DNA from: Mesorhizobium_K sp040049215
GTDB lineage: Bacteria; Pseudomonadota; Alphaproteobacteria; Rhizobiales; Rhizobiaceae
DNA: 64,000 nt
Direction: 5' to 3'
NCBI RefSeq assembly: GCF_040049215.1
Contig: NZ_JBDZDN010000008.1
Location: 1 to 64,000, forward strand
Made by a program: the position numbers and the translations under genes. Of this stretch, positions 63,219 through 64,000 are shown piece by piece. The notes beneath the pieces are model-generated. The model was not told the origin of the DNA. It searched no databases and worked only from the letters and a program-made list of their open reading frames with translations. Position 1 is the first letter of the stretch. The number at the start of each line of letters is the position of its first letter.

Positions 63219-64000
63219 AATCGCATGCGTCGTGGATGCCAGGGCAGAACTCGGCGAGGGGACCCTCTGGGACCCCGAAGCGGCCGTGCTCTGGTGGATT
63301 GATATCTGGCAGAAGCAGATCCATCGCTTCGACCCCGCGACGGGCAGGGACGACATTTTCGAGGCGCCGGAATATCTCGGCTGCCTTGGTTTGCGCGAGA
63401 AGGGTGGGCTGGTGCTAACCCTGGCCAGCGGCTTCCATTTCTTCGATCCCGCGACTGGCGTCTTTGAGCCGATCGCCGACCCAGAAGCGCATATGCCGCA
63501 CACGCGTTTCAACGACGGCAAGCCCGACCGGCAAGGCCGCTTCTGGTCCGGCACGATGTTCGAGGTGCCGGGAAAACCTATCGAGTTCGTCGGCGCTCTC
63601 TACCGCATGGATCCCGACCTGTCGGTCCACAAGATGATCGAGGGTGTCGGGTGCTGCAACGGATTGGCGTTTAGCCCGGACAGCCGGACCTTGTATTTCT
63701 CCGACAGCCACTCCGGCCGCGTCGACTCCTACGATTTCGACCCCGTGACGGGCGACATCGAGAACCGGCGCACCTTCATCGACATGACGGTGACAGGCGG
63801 CGTCGCCGATGGAGCAACGGTCGATGCAGAGGGTTGCTATTGGGTCACCATCCCGGTCACCAGCAAGGTCTGCCGCTACGATCCCCAGGGCAAGCTGATG
63901 CAGACCGTCGTCCTGCCGACCGACCTGCCCACCTGCTGCGAGTTTGGTGGCAAGGATCTCGACATTCTCTACGTGACATCCGCCGTGCTGAAGCGCCCAG
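63211..64000 (+). CDS. SMP-30/gluconolactonase family protein, cut by window end
   Basis: At least 263 residues of a six-bladed propeller lactonase: ELGEGTLWDPEAAVLWWIDI (about 13-32) with the metal-ligand glutamate, HTRFNDGKPDRQGRFWSGTM (about 95-114) with the ligand asparagine, and LAFSPDSRTLYFSDSHSGRV. GGGAGG precedes the ATG at 63211, which overlaps the permease gene by 8 bases. It would hydrolyse a sugar lactone to the sugar acid, supplying the dehydratases. The C-terminus lies outside the window. Confidence 0.87.
   Translation, partial: MVEIACVVDARAELGEGTLWDPEAAVLWWIDIWQKQIHRFDPATGRDDIFEAPEYLGCLGLREKGGLVLTLASGFHFFDPATGVFEPIADPEAHMPHTRFNDGKPDRQGRFWSGTMFEVPGKPIEFVGALYRMDPDLSVHKMIEGVGCCNGLAFSPDSRTLYFSDSHSGRVDSYDFDPVTGDIENRRTFIDMTVTGGVADGATVDAEGCYWVTIPVTSKVCRYDPQGKLMQTVVLPTDLPTCCEFGGKDLDILYVTSAVLKRP

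Noticed and set aside
1..64000. CRISPR array, tRNA or rRNA genes, integrase-attachment sites
   Set aside because: No regularly spaced repeats, no tRNA-like cloverleaf or conserved rRNA segments, and no integrase gene were recognised on reading through the window.

Overview
The window reads as accessory DNA of a high-GC alphaproteobacterium, most likely a member of the Hyphomicrobiales (Rhizobiales) such as Mesorhizobium or a relative. The reasons are the glxA-glxBCD-glnT gene order, a four-subunit sarcosine-oxidase-type operon, the density of ABC uptake operons with LysR, LacI, GntR and XRE-cupin regulators, and the types of insertion sequence. There are no rRNA, tRNA, ribosomal or replication genes and no CRISPR array. 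I did no database search; names rest on motifs, length and gene order.

Left part (1-21.5 kb), nitrogen-compound uptake and catabolism. A minus-strand dipeptide/oligopeptide-type ABC operon (190-5844) is followed by a gap, then an atypical ureohydrolase and an N-carbamoylase-type hydrolase (6523-8965) divergent from an XRE-cupin regulator. A truncated LysR gene precedes a tightly coupled plus-strand operon (10202-18334): three SDR dehydrogenases, a DUF2848 protein, a NodB-type deacetylase and a complete spermidine/putrescine-type ABC transporter. A LysR regulator (18373-19311) is divergent from a likely Ni-dependent guanidine hydrolase gene and a HupE-type nickel permease gene (19615-21488).

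Centre (21.7-40.2 kb), one-carbon, serine and glutamate metabolism. Glycerate 2-kinase sits directly behind a fused aminotransferase/2-hydroxyacid dehydrogenase. Then come a broken XRE-cupin regulator, soxBDAG-type genes, glxA, an IS5-family insertion, glxBCD, glnT, a folD'-'fhs pseudogene and glyA. Taken together these could demethylate an N-methyl amino compound, load the C1 unit on glycine to make serine, and pass serine through hydroxypyruvate and glycerate to 2-phosphoglycerate. That route is inference. The decayed folate genes and the broken regulator show the locus has been eroding.

Boundary (40.2-46.2 kb). An intact-looking IS21-family element without an evident target duplication, an IS3-family remnant and a 31-codon acyl-CoA dehydrogenase remnant mark a rearranged junction. 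A DMT-family exporter, an alpha/beta hydrolase with an unclear start and an M20 amidohydrolase lie here.

Right part (46.2-64 kb), a sugar or sugar-acid catabolic island. It has SDR genes (two lacking the catalytic tyrosine), a LacI regulator, two enolase-superfamily dehydratases, a split transketolase, an E1alpha-E1beta-lipoyl triple fusion, a 2-hydroxyacid dehydrogenase, a GntR regulator, a ribose-type ABC transporter and an SMP-30 lactonase cut by the window end. An 11-bp sequence, ATTATAATAGC, is shared by three upstream regions here and suggests one regulon. The substrate is not identifiable from sequence alone.
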